Of a DNA stretch of 64,000 nucleotides, positions 10,566-29,874 are shown one piece after another; the first letter of the stretch is position 1, and each line of letters begins with the position of its first letter. The DNA is from Pelagibacterium sp. 26DY04 (GTDB lineage: Bacteria > Pseudomonadota > Alphaproteobacteria > Rhizobiales > Devosiaceae), in NCBI RefSeq assembly GCF_031202305.1, contig NZ_CP101731.1, forward strand, positions 2,170,001-2,234,000, read 5' to 3'. The position numbers and the translations under genes were made by a program. Under the pieces are notes generated by a model. It was not told the DNA's origin and searched no databases. It saw only the letters and a list, made by a program, of their open reading frames with translations.

Positions 10566-10874
10566 TTAGAGCTTGATTTCGACGTCGACGCCGGCGGCGA
10601 GATCGAGCTTCATCAGTGCATCCACCGTCTGGGGGGTCGGATCCACGATGTCGAGAAGACGCTTGTGAGTCCGGATTTCGAACTGCTCGCGGCTCTTCTT
10701 GTCGATGTGGGGCGACCGGTTGACGGTGTATTTGTCAATTCGCGTCGGCAGCGGAATGGGACCGCGAACCTGCGCGCCCGTGCGCTTGGCCGTGTTGACG
10801 ATCTCGCGGGTCGAATTGTCGAGCACGCGATGGTCGAACGCCTTGAGCCGGATGCGAATATTCTGACCGTTCAT
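10566..10874 (-). CDS. rpsJ: 30S ribosomal protein S10
   Basis: Head protein that also acts as NusE in antitermination with NusB. It has 102 residues, starting [19 protein letters not shown], with the S10 signature [19 protein letters not shown]. It is the first gene of the S10 group, 73 bases after tuf; a terminator-like hairpin sits in that gap. Confidence 0.98.
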   Translation of the reverse strand: MNGQNIRIRLKAFDHRVLDNSTREIVNTAKRTGAQVRGPIPLPTRIDKYTVNRSPHIDKKSREQFEIRTHKRLLDIVDPTPQTVDALMKLDLAAGVDVEIKL

Positions 10875-10888
10875 TGTGTTCTATCCCG

Positions 10889-10929
10889 AAAAAAGGACTG
10901 CGGTGCGCGCCAGGAATGGGCGCACCGCA
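10889..10929 (-). terminator. Terminator-like hairpin between tuf and rpsJ
   Basis: A perfect 10-bp stem (10899-10908 with 10920-10929, TGCGGTGCGC and its complement) with an 11-base loop is followed on the minus strand by four bases and then six T residues (10889-10894). It ends 15 bases before the rpsJ start. Because stem and T-tract are separated by four bases and rpsJ lies just beyond, partial termination or attenuation between the str and S10 groups is likelier than a complete stop. Confidence 0.6.
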
Positions 10930-10947
10930 TTCTCTATTGCTTGCCCG

Positions 10948-12138
10948 TTAAGCGACGATTTTGGAGACGACGCCCGACCCGACGGTACGGCCGCCTTCGC
11001 GGATGGCGAAGCGCAGCTTTTCGTCCATGGCGATCGGAACGATCAGCTCGACATTGATCTTCACGTTGTCGCCCGGCATCACCATCTCGACACCGTCATT
11101 GAGCGTCACCACACCGGTCACGTCAGTGGTCCGGAAGTAGAACTGCGGACGGTAGTTGGTGAAGAACGGGGTGTGACGGCCGCCCTCTTCCTTGGTCAGA
11201 ATGTAGACCTCGGCTTCGAACTTGGTGTGCGGGGTCACCGAACCGGGCTTGCACAGCACCTGGCCGCGCTCAACCTGGTTGCGGTCGATACCGCGGATCA
11301 GCGCGCCGATGTTGTCGCCAGCTTCACCCGAATCGAGCAGCTTGCGGAACATCTCGACGCCGGTCACCGTCGTCTTCTGGGTCGGCTTGATGCCGACGAT
11401 CTCGACTTCCTCGCCAACCTTGATCACGCCACGCTCGACACGGCCGGTCACAACAGTGCCGCGGCCCGAGATCGAGAACACGTCTTCAACCGGCATCAGG
11501 AAGGGCTGATCCTTCGGACGCTCGGGAGTCGGGATGTAGGCGTCGACGGTTTCCATCAGCGCCAGAACCGCATCGCGGCCGATCTCGGGGCGCTTGTCTT
11601 CAAGAGCCATCAGCGCGCTCCCCTTGGTGATCGGAATGTCGTCACCGGGGAATTCGTACGAGGAGAGCAGCTCGCGCACTTCGAGCTCGACCAGCTCGAG
11701 CAGTTCCTCGTCGTCGACCTGGTCGACCTTGTTGAGGAACACCACAAGCGCCGGCACACCGACCTGGCGGGCCAGAAGGATGTGCTCGCGGGTCTGCGGC
11801 ATCGGGCCGTCAGCGGCCGAAACCACCAAGATCGCGCCGTCCATCTGCGCCGCGCCGGTGATCATGTTCTTCACATAGTCGGCGTGGCCGGGGCAGTCCA
11901 CGTGAGCATAGTGCCGGTTCGCGGTCTCGTACTCGACGTGCGAGGTCGAGATCGTGATGCCGCGCGCCTTCTCTTCGGGCGCCTTGTCGATGTTGTCATA
12001 CGAGGTGAACGTCGCACCACCCGACTCGGCCAGAACCTTGGTGATCGCTGCCGTCAAAGACGTCTTGCCATGGTCAACGTGACCAATCGTGCCAATGTTC
12101 ACGTGCGGCTTACTGCGGCTGAATTTTTCCTTGCCCAT
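10948..12138 (-). CDS. tuf: Elongation factor Tu (copy 1, str operon)
   Basis: GTPase delivering aminoacyl-tRNA to the ribosome. It has 396 residues: a P-loop GHVDHGKT near residues 18-25, CPGHADY, NKVD, and the two C-terminal beta-barrel domains ending [12 protein letters not shown] chose the ATG at 12138 ([12 protein letters not shown]), with GGAG nine bases upstream; an in-frame GTG directly before it is less likely. It is the last gene of the str operon. The coding DNA looks identical to the copy at 31446-32636 from stop to start codon, and the flanks differ immediately outside. Confidence 0.98.
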   Translation of the reverse strand: MGKEKFSRSKPHVNIGTIGHVDHGKTSLTAAITKVLAESGGATFTSYDNIDKAPEEKARGITISTSHVEYETANRHYAHVDCPGHADYVKNMITGAAQMDGAILVVSAADGPMPQTREHILLARQVGVPALVVFLNKVDQVDDEELLELVELEVRELLSSYEFPGDDIPITKGSALMALEDKRPEIGRDAVLALMETVDAYIPTPERPKDQPFLMPVEDVFSISGRGTVVTGRVERGVIKVGEEVEIVGIKPTQKTTVTGVEMFRKLLDSGEAGDNIGALIRGIDRNQVERGQVLCKPGSVTPHTKFEAEVYILTKEEGGRHTPFFTNYRPQFYFRTTDVTGVVTLNDGVEMVMPGDNVKINVELIVPIAMDEKLRFAIREGGRTVGSGVVSKIVA

Positions 12139-12190
12139 CACATATCTCCATACTCAGCAGGTTGGGGCTGCTGAAAAAATTGGTTTCCTA

Positions 12191-14281
<2,091 letters not shown>

Positions 14282-14292
14282 GATCGTCTTCC

Positions 14293-14766
<474 letters not shown>

Positions 14767-14778
14767 TCACAGATCTCC

Positions 14779-15150
14779 TTATTTCGGCCGCTTCGCGCCG
14801 TACTTCGAACGACGCTGCTTGCGATCCTTCACCGACTGGGTGTCCAGCACGCCGCGCAGCACGTGATAACGCACGCCCGGAAGGTCGCGCACACGGCCGC
14901 CGCGGATCAGCACAACAGAGTGCTCCTGCAGGTTGTGACCCTCGCCGGGGATGTAGGTAATAACTTCACGCTGATTGACCAGGCGCACCTTGGCCACACG
15001 ACGCAGAGCCGAGTTCGGCTTCTTGGGGGTCGTCGTATAGACACGCGTGCAAACACCGCGCTTCTGCGGGTTGGCCTCCATCGCCGGAACCTTGTTCCGC
15101 TTCGGCTTGGCCTGCCGGGGCTTGCGGATCAGCTGATTAATGGTCGGCAT
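14779..15150 (-). CDS. rpsL: 30S ribosomal protein S12
   Basis: Decoding-centre protein and first gene of the str operon. It has 123 residues, starting [19 protein letters not shown]. The streptomycin-sensitive loop [12 protein letters not shown] is unmutated and RDLPGVRYH, with the aspartate that is methylthiolated in E. coli, is present. A promoter about 250 bases upstream and a structured leader precede it. Confidence 0.98.
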   Translation of the reverse strand: MPTINQLIRKPRQAKPKRNKVPAMEANPQKRGVCTRVYTTTPKKPNSALRRVAKVRLVNQREVITYIPGEGHNLQEHSVVLIRGGRVRDLPGVRYHVLRGVLDTQSVKDRKQRRSKYGAKRPK

Positions 15151-15210
15151 ATCGCTCGAACCCTCTTTTCATCCGTACAAACAAAATCCTTGTCGACATA
15201 ACAAGCGAGC

Positions 15211-15248
15211 GGCGCCTGCCCGGACTTCCGTACGGAACCGGCGGCGCC
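15211..15248 (-). promoter_or_regulatory. Structured element in the rpsL (str operon) leader
   Basis: Nested inverted repeats lie in the leader about 60 bases before rpsL: GGCGCC at 15211-15216 pairs with 15243-15248, an inner CCGG pair follows, and the centre is the palindrome TTCCGTACGGAA (15226-15237). No T-tract follows, so it is not a terminator. It could be a stabilising or regulatory leader structure; the function is inference. The rest of the 442-base gap 15151-15592 holds the promoter and the upstream terminator listed separately. Confidence 0.45.
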
Positions 15249-15403
15249 AAGAATGCAGAGGATCACCTCCGAACCGGAAGCAATCATGCGCCCAAGACTT
15301 GTTGCGTCTAACTACCCGACAGTGTGTTTGATCGGCTTGAATGCGTCGCATTGGGCGCTTCGCATTCGGTGCCGGATCACGACCGACCGCTTAGGTAGGG
15401 CGG

Positions 15404-15432
15404 GTATTACTGGGTTGATTCAGAATCGTCAA
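15404..15432 (-). promoter_or_regulatory. Predicted sigma-70-type promoter of the str operon
   Basis: On the minus strand TTGACG (15427-15432) and TAATAC (15404-15409) are separated by exactly 17 bases, close to consensus. It would start transcription near 15397 and give a leader of roughly 250 bases before rpsL. It lies just downstream of the esterase-gene terminator, fitting an independent str transcription unit. Confidence 0.7.
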
Positions 15433-15540
15433 GGCTTTCCGGGAAAAAAGCCGCAGAGCCCTGCTGATCACCTGCCCTGCACTTCGTGCATGGCGGGATA
15501 TGGGGGGCCGAACCGCGCAATCAAGAGGTTGATTGAAGGT

Positions 15541-15572
15541 AAACAAAAAGAAAAGGGCCCGAAGGCCCCTTC
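15541..15572 (-). terminator. Intrinsic terminator after the phytase-like esterase gene
   Basis: On the minus strand a GGGGCC/GGCCC stem with a TTCG loop (15553-15572) runs into a T-rich tract (15541-15554). It begins about 20 bases past the stop of the esterase gene at 15593 and precedes the str promoter, so it isolates the two units. Confidence 0.75.
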
Positions 15573-15592
15573 CCCAACGTTTTGCTTTGCCG

Positions 15593-16909
15593 CTACTCAG
15601 CAGCGAGGAAATCGGCGACGTCGAGAAGGATGATCTCGTTGTCGTCGGCACGGCCCGCTTCGCGGCCCACCGAACCGGGATAGTTGTTGTCGTTGGCGAC
15701 AACGATGGTGGTCTCATCGACGCGGTCGACATCCTCGATGGTGACGAACGGGAAGTTGAAGACACCCTCGATCGTGCCGCGCGGAGCGACGCCATCGGGA
15801 TCCTCGATGTTCATGAGGTCGATATAGGCGATCTTTTCCAGAACGCCGCTTTCGTCGGTGCGTTCGAGATCGACAAGATAGATGCGCTTGAACTGAGCGG
15901 GATTTTCAACACTCTCGTCGCGGGGGTCGCCCTCGCGGCCGTCGCGCTCGATAATCAGGGCGCGGGTGCCCTCGATGATGTTGAAATCACCAATCGCATG
16001 GGTGGGGTCTTCGAGCGGATAATAGCGGATCACTTCGCTCCACTCGCCCTCTTCGGTGTCGAATTCGAACATGCGCAGCACGGATGCGCCGTCGATGGTT
16101 TCCTGCGCGCCCTCTTCCGGCATCCAGATCGGCTTTTCCAATAGCGGGTAGAGCGTGGTGCCGTCTTCGCCCAGCGCCATGCCCTCATAACCGCCGGAAC
16201 CAAAGGTGCGCAGGTTCTCGGGTTGGCCGGCACCGGGATTGACCGAACCGACAAAGAAATTGTCGGGGCTGCGCAGCAATTCACCGCCCGGCTCGGTGGC
16301 GAAAACCTGCTGAACCACGCCGTCCTCGTCGACCTCGATCAGCCAGGGGCCGAACTCGTCGCCGATCCAATAATGATCGCCGACCGGCTGAATGGATTCA
16401 GGATCGAAATCGGCACCGGTGAGATAGCGGGTGTCGGTATGTTCGTTGGTGATCGGGAACGGAACGACCCGGTCGGGATCGGAAAGGAAGATCGTTTCTT
16501 CAACAGCGACCTGCCCCGTTTCCCAATCGGGTACCAGGATGTTGAACATCAGCATGGCATCGGACGAATTGTATTTCGAACCGAACCCGTTGTCGGTGAG
16601 CACCAGGAAGCGATCGTCGCCCAGCGAGCGGATGCCCGAAAAGCCCTGCAGCGGCTGGCCGGGGAACGGACGGCCGAGACCGGAATTGGCGTCGATCACG
16701 CTGTACGGCGCTTCGCTGCGCTCACCGCCGGCAAAGCGGCCGGAAATGTTGAGGCTGACGGGTGCATCGGCCGGGGCTGGAAGAAAGGTCTGGGCCGGGA
16801 CCCGGGCATGCTCGAGCAGCACGGCGGAAAATTCCTGCGCATCCTGCGCATGGGCGGCTGCGCCGAGAGCAAAAAGGGAAACGAACGATAACAAGGACTG
16901 TCGGACCAC
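15593..16909 (-). CDS. Exported esterase-like protein of the phytase-like family
   Basis: Probable periplasmic protein with an 'esterase-like activity of phytase' type beta-propeller fold, judged from repeated motifs such as QGFSGIRSLGDDRFLVLTDN, DFDPESIQPVGDHYWIGDE and GGYEGMALGEDGTTLYPLLE. The enzyme's substrate is unknown. I chose the GTG at 16909, which has GGAGG just upstream; this gives a 438-residue product with a signal peptide cut after AHA (residue 21). A TTG at 16927 is an alternative but overlaps the ribosome-binding site. It is a lone gene between the rpoBC terminator and the str promoter and carries its own terminator. Its position inside the RNAP/ribosomal superlocus is odd. 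Confidence 0.8.
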   Translation of the reverse strand: MVRQSLLSFVSLFALGAAAHAQDAQEFSAVLLEHARVPAQTFLPAPADAPVSLNISGRFAGGERSEAPYSVIDANSGLGRPFPGQPLQGFSGIRSLGDDRFLVLTDNGFGSKYNSSDAMLMFNILVPDWETGQVAVEETIFLSDPDRVVPFPITNEHTDTRYLTGADFDPESIQPVGDHYWIGDEFGPWLIEVDEDGVVQQVFATEPGGELLRSPDNFFVGSVNPGAGQPENLRTFGSGGYEGMALGEDGTTLYPLLEKPIWMPEEGAQETIDGASVLRMFEFDTEEGEWSEVIRYYPLEDPTHAIGDFNIIEGTRALIIERDGREGDPRDESVENPAQFKRIYLVDLERTDESGVLEKIAYIDLMNIEDPDGVAPRGTIEGVFNFPFVTIEDVDRVDETTIVVANDNNYPGSVGREAGRADDNEIILLDVADFLAAE

Positions 16910-17023
16910 GGGGGTGCCTCCTGACAACGGATCAAAAACCGCGAGGATTTAAGTCCCGCCCTGTGACAGGCCGTTTACCGTTGCTTGACGGATCGATGGC
17001 GGTTTTGCGACATCGCCGCGCGC

Positions 17024-17053
17024 AATAAAAATGGGGGCCGGAGCCCCCATTTT
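17024..17053 (-). terminator. Intrinsic terminator of the rpoBC operon
   Basis: A perfect stem ATGGGGGC/GCCCCCAT (17031-17038 with 17043-17050) with a 4-base loop is followed on the minus strand by TTTTTATT. It starts 25 bases after the rpoC stop. It is the strongest terminator in this part of the window. Confidence 0.85.
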
Positions 17054-17077
17054 CCTATTGTTACGATGCTTGCGACC

Positions 17078-21271
<4,194 letters not shown>

Positions 21272-21340
21272 CTTTGTCTCCTTGATGCCCCGACAGCGCT
21301 GCTGGAGCGAGCGCACTGCGAGGCAAAAGCAATCGGTTCA

Positions 21341-21374
21341 GGCCGGAAGCGCCCTATATAGGTACGCTCCGGCC
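21341..21374 (-). promoter_or_regulatory. Bulged hairpin in the rpoB-rpoC spacer
   Basis: GGCCGGA plus GCG (21341-21347, 21349-21351) pairs with CGC plus TCCGGCC (21365-21374), with one bulged base. The loop contains the self-complementary CCTATATAGG (21353-21362), which can extend the stem. It occupies about a third of the 119-base spacer. No T-tract follows on the minus strand. A processing or stability role is inference. Confidence 0.45.
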
Positions 21375-21390
21375 AGTTGGAAGCGGCGGA

Positions 21391-25533
<4,143 letters not shown>

Positions 25534-25571
25534 GTACCCGTTTCCTCTCGTTTGAAGCGTCTCGGAGGCAA

Positions 25572-25613
25572 CTGTTCAAAGAATCGACAATCAGCCGTCG
25601 GTTCTTTGAACAG
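25572..25613 (-). promoter_or_regulatory. Long hairpin upstream of rpoB (possible RNase III-type processing site)
   Basis: Bases 25572-25588 and 25597-25613 form 17-bp arms with a single mismatch and an 8-base loop (core GTTCAAAGAA / TTCTTTGAAC). It lies about 40 bases before the rpoB start in the 271-base rplL-rpoB spacer. In E. coli this same spacer carries an attenuator and an RNase III site; assigning that role here is by analogy only. Confidence 0.55.
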
Positions 25614-25758
25614 GTGCCCTTTCTGACATTATGTTGTTGTCTGGCGGATCGCATACCGGCCGATAGTGGCCTGCCGGGATCACCGCCTGTTCCGCAACTT
25701 CCGCCCTGCCCTTCTAAGCAGGGTGGCGTCCGCTTCCATCACACTCCGGAAGCGGGAA

Positions 25759-25782
25759 CGGGATGGCCCGTGGGCCATCCCG
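25759..25782 (-). promoter_or_regulatory. GC-rich inverted repeat just after rplL
   Basis: CGGGATGGCCC (25759-25769) and its perfect complement (25772-25782) are only two bases apart, about 23 bases past the rplL stop. On the rpoB-coding strand it is not followed by T residues, so a full terminator is unlikely. Its position matches the partial terminator that tunes rpoBC relative to rplJL in E. coli, which is inference here. Confidence 0.5.
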
Positions 25783-25804
25783 AAAAACGTCTCGAAAGAC
25801 GAAC

Positions 25805-26182
<378 letters not shown>

Positions 26183-26242
26183 TTGATCAGCCTTTTCTTT
26201 GGGTACTTGGTTTCAGTTTGAACCGTGGATGGTCGCGCCGCC

Positions 26243-26758
26243 TTATGCAGCGCCCTTTTCCGAATAAGCGGAGATAACGCGAGCGACGGATGCGCTCGGT
26301 TCCTTGACCAGACGTGCGATCTGGGCCGCAGGCTGCGTGAGCAGACCGGCGAGCTTTGCGCGCAGTTCGTCCAGCGAAGGCAGATCGGCCAGAGCCTTGA
26401 CGCCTTCGGCGTCGAGCTCGGTCGAACCCATGGCGCCGCCGAGGATCACGAACTTGGAGTTCGAATCGGCGAACTTCTTGGCAACACGAGGTGCCGTGAT
26501 GGGATCTTCCGAATAGGCAAGGACCGTCGGGCCAGTCAGAAGACCCGAGAAATCCGCGATTTCGGTTTCCTTAAGAGCGAGCTTGGCAAGGCGGTTCTTT
26601 GCGACCTTAACCTGTCCACCGGCCTGCTTCATCTGCACACGCAGCTTTTCGAAGTCAGACACCGACAGACCGGCATAGTGAGCGACGACAACCGCGCCCG
26701 AGCCGGCAAACGCCTGCTGGAGCGAGGAGACGACCTCAGCTTTTTCCGCTCTATCCAC
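26243..26758 (-). CDS. rplJ: 50S ribosomal protein L10
   Basis: Stalk base protein carrying the L7/L12 dimers. It has 171 residues, starting at a GTG (26758) with GGAG seven bases upstream, MDRAEKAEVVSSLQQAFAGS, and the C-terminal helices that bind L7/L12 (PSLDELRAKLAGLLTQPA). The usual family start is retained despite the GTG. The 325-base upstream region resembles an L10 leader. Confidence 0.97.
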   Translation of the reverse strand: MDRAEKAEVVSSLQQAFAGSGAVVVAHYAGLSVSDFEKLRVQMKQAGGQVKVAKNRLAKLALKETEIADFSGLLTGPTVLAYSEDPITAPRVAKKFADSNSKFVILGGAMGSTELDAEGVKALADLPSLDELRAKLAGLLTQPAAQIARLVKEPSASVARVISAYSEKGAA

Positions 26759-26759
26759 T

Positions 26760-27083
26760 GCTACTCTCCACGAGTTAGGCCCGATCCCTCATGGATCGAA
26801 CCCGTTGCAATAAGCCACCCATCGGGCAGCGGTGCAGTGCCTGTAAACCAATCGAGGGGCACGCCCCAGGGACCGGTTCGGTTCAAACCAAAACGAGCCG
26901 CATTGCGGAAATCTCGTCCGGGTCATCACCCCATCTATTGGTGGCTGCCGGGAGCCCCCGGCGCTTAGGATGGCAAGCCGCCATCACCACGCAGTCTCGG
27001 ACAGGACTTTACCGGAAAGGGATTTCGCCCTTCCCGGCATCCCGGGCGGCCGGAACCGCCCGAAACTGGTTTCTCGATCAGCC
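26760..27083 (-). promoter_or_regulatory. L10-type leader upstream of rplJ
   Basis: The 325-base gap between rplA and rplJ has no gene but is rich in potential stems, and on the minus strand contains TGTCCGAGACTGCG, resembling the conserved core of bacterial L10 (rplJ) leaders, followed by GC-rich repeats. In characterised bacteria the L10-L7/L12 complex binds this leader and represses rplJL. The assignment rests on position and a partial motif match, not on a covariance search. Confidence 0.6.
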
Positions 27084-27776
27084 TTAGAGGACCGACGAGG
27101 GATCGACATGGACGCCGGCGCCCATGGTCGAGGAAACCGCGACGCGCTTGACGTAGGTGCCCTTGGCGCCCGAGGGCTTGGCCTTGGTCACGGCGTCAGC
27201 AAGCGCCTTGATGTTTTCGACGAGCTGGGCTTCGGTGAACGAGGCCTTGCCCACGCCGGCATGAATGATGCCGGCCTTTTCGACGCGGAACTCCACGGCA
27301 CCGCCCTTGGCAGCCTTGACGGCGCCGGCGACGTCGGGGGTCACGGTGCCGACCTTGGGGTTCGGCATGAGGTTGCGCGGGCCCAGAATCTTACCGAGGC
27401 GACCGACCAGCGGCATCATGTCCGGAGTGGCGATGCAGCGATCGAAATCGATCTTGCCAGCCTGAATGTCGGCAGCCAGATCGTCGGCGCCCACGATATC
27501 GGCACCAGCGGCCTTGGCTTCTTCAGCCTTGGCATCCTTGGCGAACACGGCGACGCGGACGGTCTTGCCCGTGCCGTTGGGAAGGTTGACGACGCCGCGG
27601 ACCATCTGGTCGGCGTGACGCGGATCAACGCCCAGGTTCAAGGCGACTTCGACGGTTTCGTCGAACTTGGCCGTAGCGCGTTCCTTGACCATCTTGATGG
27701 CCTCATCGACGCCATAAAGCTTCTTGCGGTCAATGCCTTCGCGAATGGACTTCGTGCGCTTTGCGAGCTTGCTCAT
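27084..27776 (-). CDS. rplA: 50S ribosomal protein L1
   Basis: Protein of the mobile L1 stalk and translational repressor of rplKA in many bacteria. It has 230 residues, starting [20 protein letters not shown]. The L1 signature is at [20 protein letters not shown] (about residues 120-139). It lies 5 bases after rplK. Confidence 0.98.
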   Translation of the reverse strand: MSKLAKRTKSIREGIDRKKLYGVDEAIKMVKERATAKFDETVEVALNLGVDPRHADQMVRGVVNLPNGTGKTVRVAVFAKDAKAEEAKAAGADIVGADDLAADIQAGKIDFDRCIATPDMMPLVGRLGKILGPRNLMPNPKVGTVTPDVAGAVKAAKGGAVEFRVEKAGIIHAGVGKASFTEAQLVENIKALADAVTKAKPSGAKGTYVKRVAVSSTMGAGVHVDPSSVL

Positions 27777-27781
27777 AACCC

Positions 27782-28210
27782 TTAACCCTCGACCTGCAGG
27801 CCCATGGAACGGGCGGAACCAGCAACCATGCTCATCGCGGCTTCGACGGTATCCGCGTTGAGGTCCTTCATCTTCTTTTCGGCAATCTCGCGCACCTGGG
27901 CTTCAGTGAGCTTGCCGGCGCTGTCGTGACCCGGCTTCTTGGAACCGGACTTGAGATTGATCGCCTTCTTGATGAAGTAGGTGACCGGGGGCAGCTTCAT
28001 TTCGAAGGTGAAGCTCTTGTCGGCGAAAGCGGTGATCACGACCGGAATCGGAGCACCCTTTTCCATTTCCTGCGTAGCGGCGTTGAAGGCCTTGCAGAAT
28101 TCCATGATGTTGAGACCGCGCTGGCCAAGGGCCGGGCCGATCGGGGGCGACGGGGTCGCAGAGCCGGCAGGCACCTGCAACTTGATGTAGCCTGTAATCT
28201 TCTTTGCCAT
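27782..28210 (-). CDS. rplK: 50S ribosomal protein L11
   Basis: GTPase-centre protein, needed for stringent RelA activation in E. coli. It has 142 residues, starting [20 protein letters not shown], with the proline-rich [15 protein letters not shown] loop and the C-terminal 23S-binding domain. It lies 125 bases after nusG. Confidence 0.98.
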   Translation of the reverse strand: MAKKITGYIKLQVPAGSATPSPPIGPALGQRGLNIMEFCKAFNAATQEMEKGAPIPVVITAFADKSFTFEMKLPPVTYFIKKAINLKSGSKKPGHDSAGKLTEAQVREIAEKKMKDLNADTVEAAMSMVAGSARSMGLQVEG

Positions 28211-28335
28211 CTGTCGTTCCTTTCAATACGCCGCCAAAGCGGCCATTTGGTGACGGTGTGGTTCGAGGTTTGCCCGACGGATGGCAACCGCCGCCCTCTC
28301 CCACACAGTGTAGCCTCCTTAGGGAGACTGACGGC

Positions 28336-28866
28336 CTAGACCTTCTCTACCTGACCGTATTCCAGCTCGACCGGCGTAGGCCGACCGAAAATCGAAACTT
28401 CGACCTTGAGGCGCGAACGCTCTTCGTCCACTTCCTCGACCACGCCCGAAAAGCTCGCGAACGGGCCATCAGACACACGCACATTCTCGCCAACCTCGAA
28501 GCTGACGGACGGCTTGGGACGATCGACACCCTCCTGCACCTGCTGCAGGATGCTCATTGCCTCGCGCTCCGAGATCGGCTGCGGCTTATTATCCGCGCCC
28601 AGGAACCCGGTGACCTTCGGCGTGTTCTTGATCAGATGGAACGTCTCGTCAGTGAGCTCCATCTTGACCAGCACATAGCCGGGAAAAAACTTACGCTCGG
28701 CGTCTACCTTGCGGCCACGACGCACCTCGGTGACCTTTTCGGTCGGCACCAGCACATCGTCGAACAAATGATCAAGGCCGTTGGAGACAACCTTCTGCTT
28801 AATGTCCTCGGCAACCTTGCGCTCGAAGTTCGAATACGCCTGAACGATGTACCAACGCTTGGCCAT
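28336..28866 (-). CDS. nusG: Transcription termination/antitermination protein NusG
   Basis: Binds RNA polymerase and links it to Rho or the ribosome. It has 176 residues, starting MAKRWYIVQAYSNFERKVAE, with an NGN domain followed by a C-terminal KOW domain (GENVRVSDGPFASFSGVVEE). It lies 33 bases after secE. Confidence 0.98.
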   Translation of the reverse strand: MAKRWYIVQAYSNFERKVAEDIKQKVVSNGLDHLFDDVLVPTEKVTEVRRGRKVDAERKFFPGYVLVKMELTDETFHLIKNTPKVTGFLGADNKPQPISEREAMSILQQVQEGVDRPKPSVSFEVGENVRVSDGPFASFSGVVEEVDEERSRLKVEVSIFGRPTPVELEYGQVEKV

Positions 28867-28899
28867 ACTGCTGTTACGCTCCTGATCCGCCGCTTCGCC

Positions 28900-29094
28900 T
28901 TAGCGAATGGACAGAATTAACCCGACAAAGAACTGGATGATCTGATCGGCGGCCAGAAAGAAAAGGCTCGCGAAGATCACCATGGCCAGCACCATCACGG
29001 TGGAGATCAGCGTCTCGTTCCGGGTCGGCCAAACGACCTTGGCGACTTCCGAACGCACCTGCTGAAAGAACGTAAAAGGATTAGTCCGGGCCAT
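28900..29094 (-). CDS. secE: Preprotein translocase subunit SecE
   Basis: Small clamp around SecY. It has 64 residues with the conserved amphipathic segment FFQQVRSEVAKVVWPTRNET and a single membrane helix, the short one-helix form usual in alphaproteobacteria. It is the first gene of the secE-nusG unit; a good promoter lies about 90 bases upstream. Confidence 0.97.
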   Translation of the reverse strand: MARTNPFTFFQQVRSEVAKVVWPTRNETLISTVMVLAMVIFASLFFLAADQIIQFFVGLILSIR

Positions 29095-29182
29095 ATACCG
29101 CTCGATACCTGGTGTTAAATCTGGGGCTTTTAGTCCATAAGCAATTGCCGCGCGAGTAGGAGTCGCACGGCCAAGAGTGGCC

Positions 29183-29211
29183 TATCTAGACGTTGCAGCG
29201 TGCGAACGCAA
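29183..29211 (-). promoter_or_regulatory. Predicted promoter of secE-nusG
   Basis: On the minus strand TTGCGT (29206-29211) and TAGATA (29183-29188) are 17 bases apart, placing a start near 29176 and a leader of about 80 bases before secE. It lies beyond the end of the broken glyoxalase gene, so secE is not dependent on the usual upstream tuf-trpT transcript. Confidence 0.5.
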
Positions 29212-29249
29212 GTCCTCGCACCATCTTTTTTGGCCCGGCCATGAGGCTG

Positions 29250-29649
29250 TCAAACAAACCTGCCGCGGCGTTGTATAACCTCGATCTTATACCCATCGGG
29301 GTCAGTGGCGAAAAAGAAGCGCGCGAAGGGCTGCCCCCTTATAAGGAAAGTCCTTGAGATCGCCGACATCGAGCCCCTCTTTCCTGAAGCGGGCATGCTC
29401 GGCTTCCAGATCCTCGACCGTCACCGCCAGATGACCATAGCCATCGCCCAACTGATAGGGCTCGGTGCGATCGAAGTTGACGGTGAGCTCTACCTCGAAT
29501 TCGGATTCCGTCGGATGGCGAAGATAGATAAGCGCAAAGCCCTCGAATTCCAGCCGGTCGCGCACCTCGAGCCCGAAGGCGCGGCGATAGAAATCAACCG
29601 AACGCTCCTCATCGAGGACACGGATCATCGAATGGACGGGCTTGGCCAT
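29250..29649 (-). pseudogene. Glyoxalase/VOC-family gene (lactoylglutathione lyase-like) broken by a +1 frameshift
   Basis: The reading frame starts MAKPVHSMIRVLDEERSVDF and follows the metal-dependent glyoxalase I pattern (HSMIRVLD with the first ligand, FEVELTV, GDGYGHLAV). After DFPYKG a run of five G (29334-29338 as C on the plus strand) shifts the frame and a stop follows at 29302. Removing one G restores the family C-terminus QPFARFFFATDPDGYKIEVI up to a stop at 29250, giving about 132 residues. The restored part carries the last metal ligand (glutamate of KIEV). It is either a recent mutation or a sequencing error in a homopolymer. It has its own plausible promoter (TTGCGA, 17 bases, TAAATG at 29685-29713). 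Confidence 0.8.
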
Positions 29650-29834
29650 GAAGGCTCCACGACTAAAAGGGGAAACAGGCTCTTCATTTAGGAAGATCCG
29701 GGACCGATCGCAACCCTTCTCGCCGACACATACCATTGACTTTGTTTTCGGGCAGCTTACCTTTAGCCCCATGACAAAGCTTGCGGACCTTTCCTTCGAC
29801 AGCCTCCGCCGCGGCCATCTCATGATGGGATCGC

Positions 29835-29874
29835 GACCCTAAGGTCATGCTTTGCGTCGCATGACCTTAGGGTC
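29835..29874. repeat. 16-bp perfect inverted repeat with three alternating GGTCATGC motifs
   Basis: GACCCTAAGGTCATGC (29835-29850) is repeated in inverse at 29859-29874 with an 8-base spacer. GGTCATGC occurs at 29843-29850, inverted at 29859-29866, and again direct at 29871-29878, so alternative pairings are possible. It lies in the 313-base gap between the divergent glyoxalase and Rnk-like genes. The rest of that gap holds promoter-like sequences (plus strand TTGACT at 29736) and a 23-codon frame at 29771-29842 that I do not call a gene. It may be an operator or a structured 5' leader of the Rnk-like gene. Confidence 0.6.

Noticed and set aside
29223..29245. GGCC-rich palindrome next to a T-run after the broken glyoxalase gene
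   Set aside because: On the gene's strand the run is A, not T, so it does not form an intrinsic terminator in the needed direction.
29771..29842. 23-codon plus-strand frame ending inside the inverted repeat before the Rnk-like gene
   Set aside because: A promoter-like sequence lies upstream, but there is no ribosome-binding site or recognisable product; too short to call a gene.
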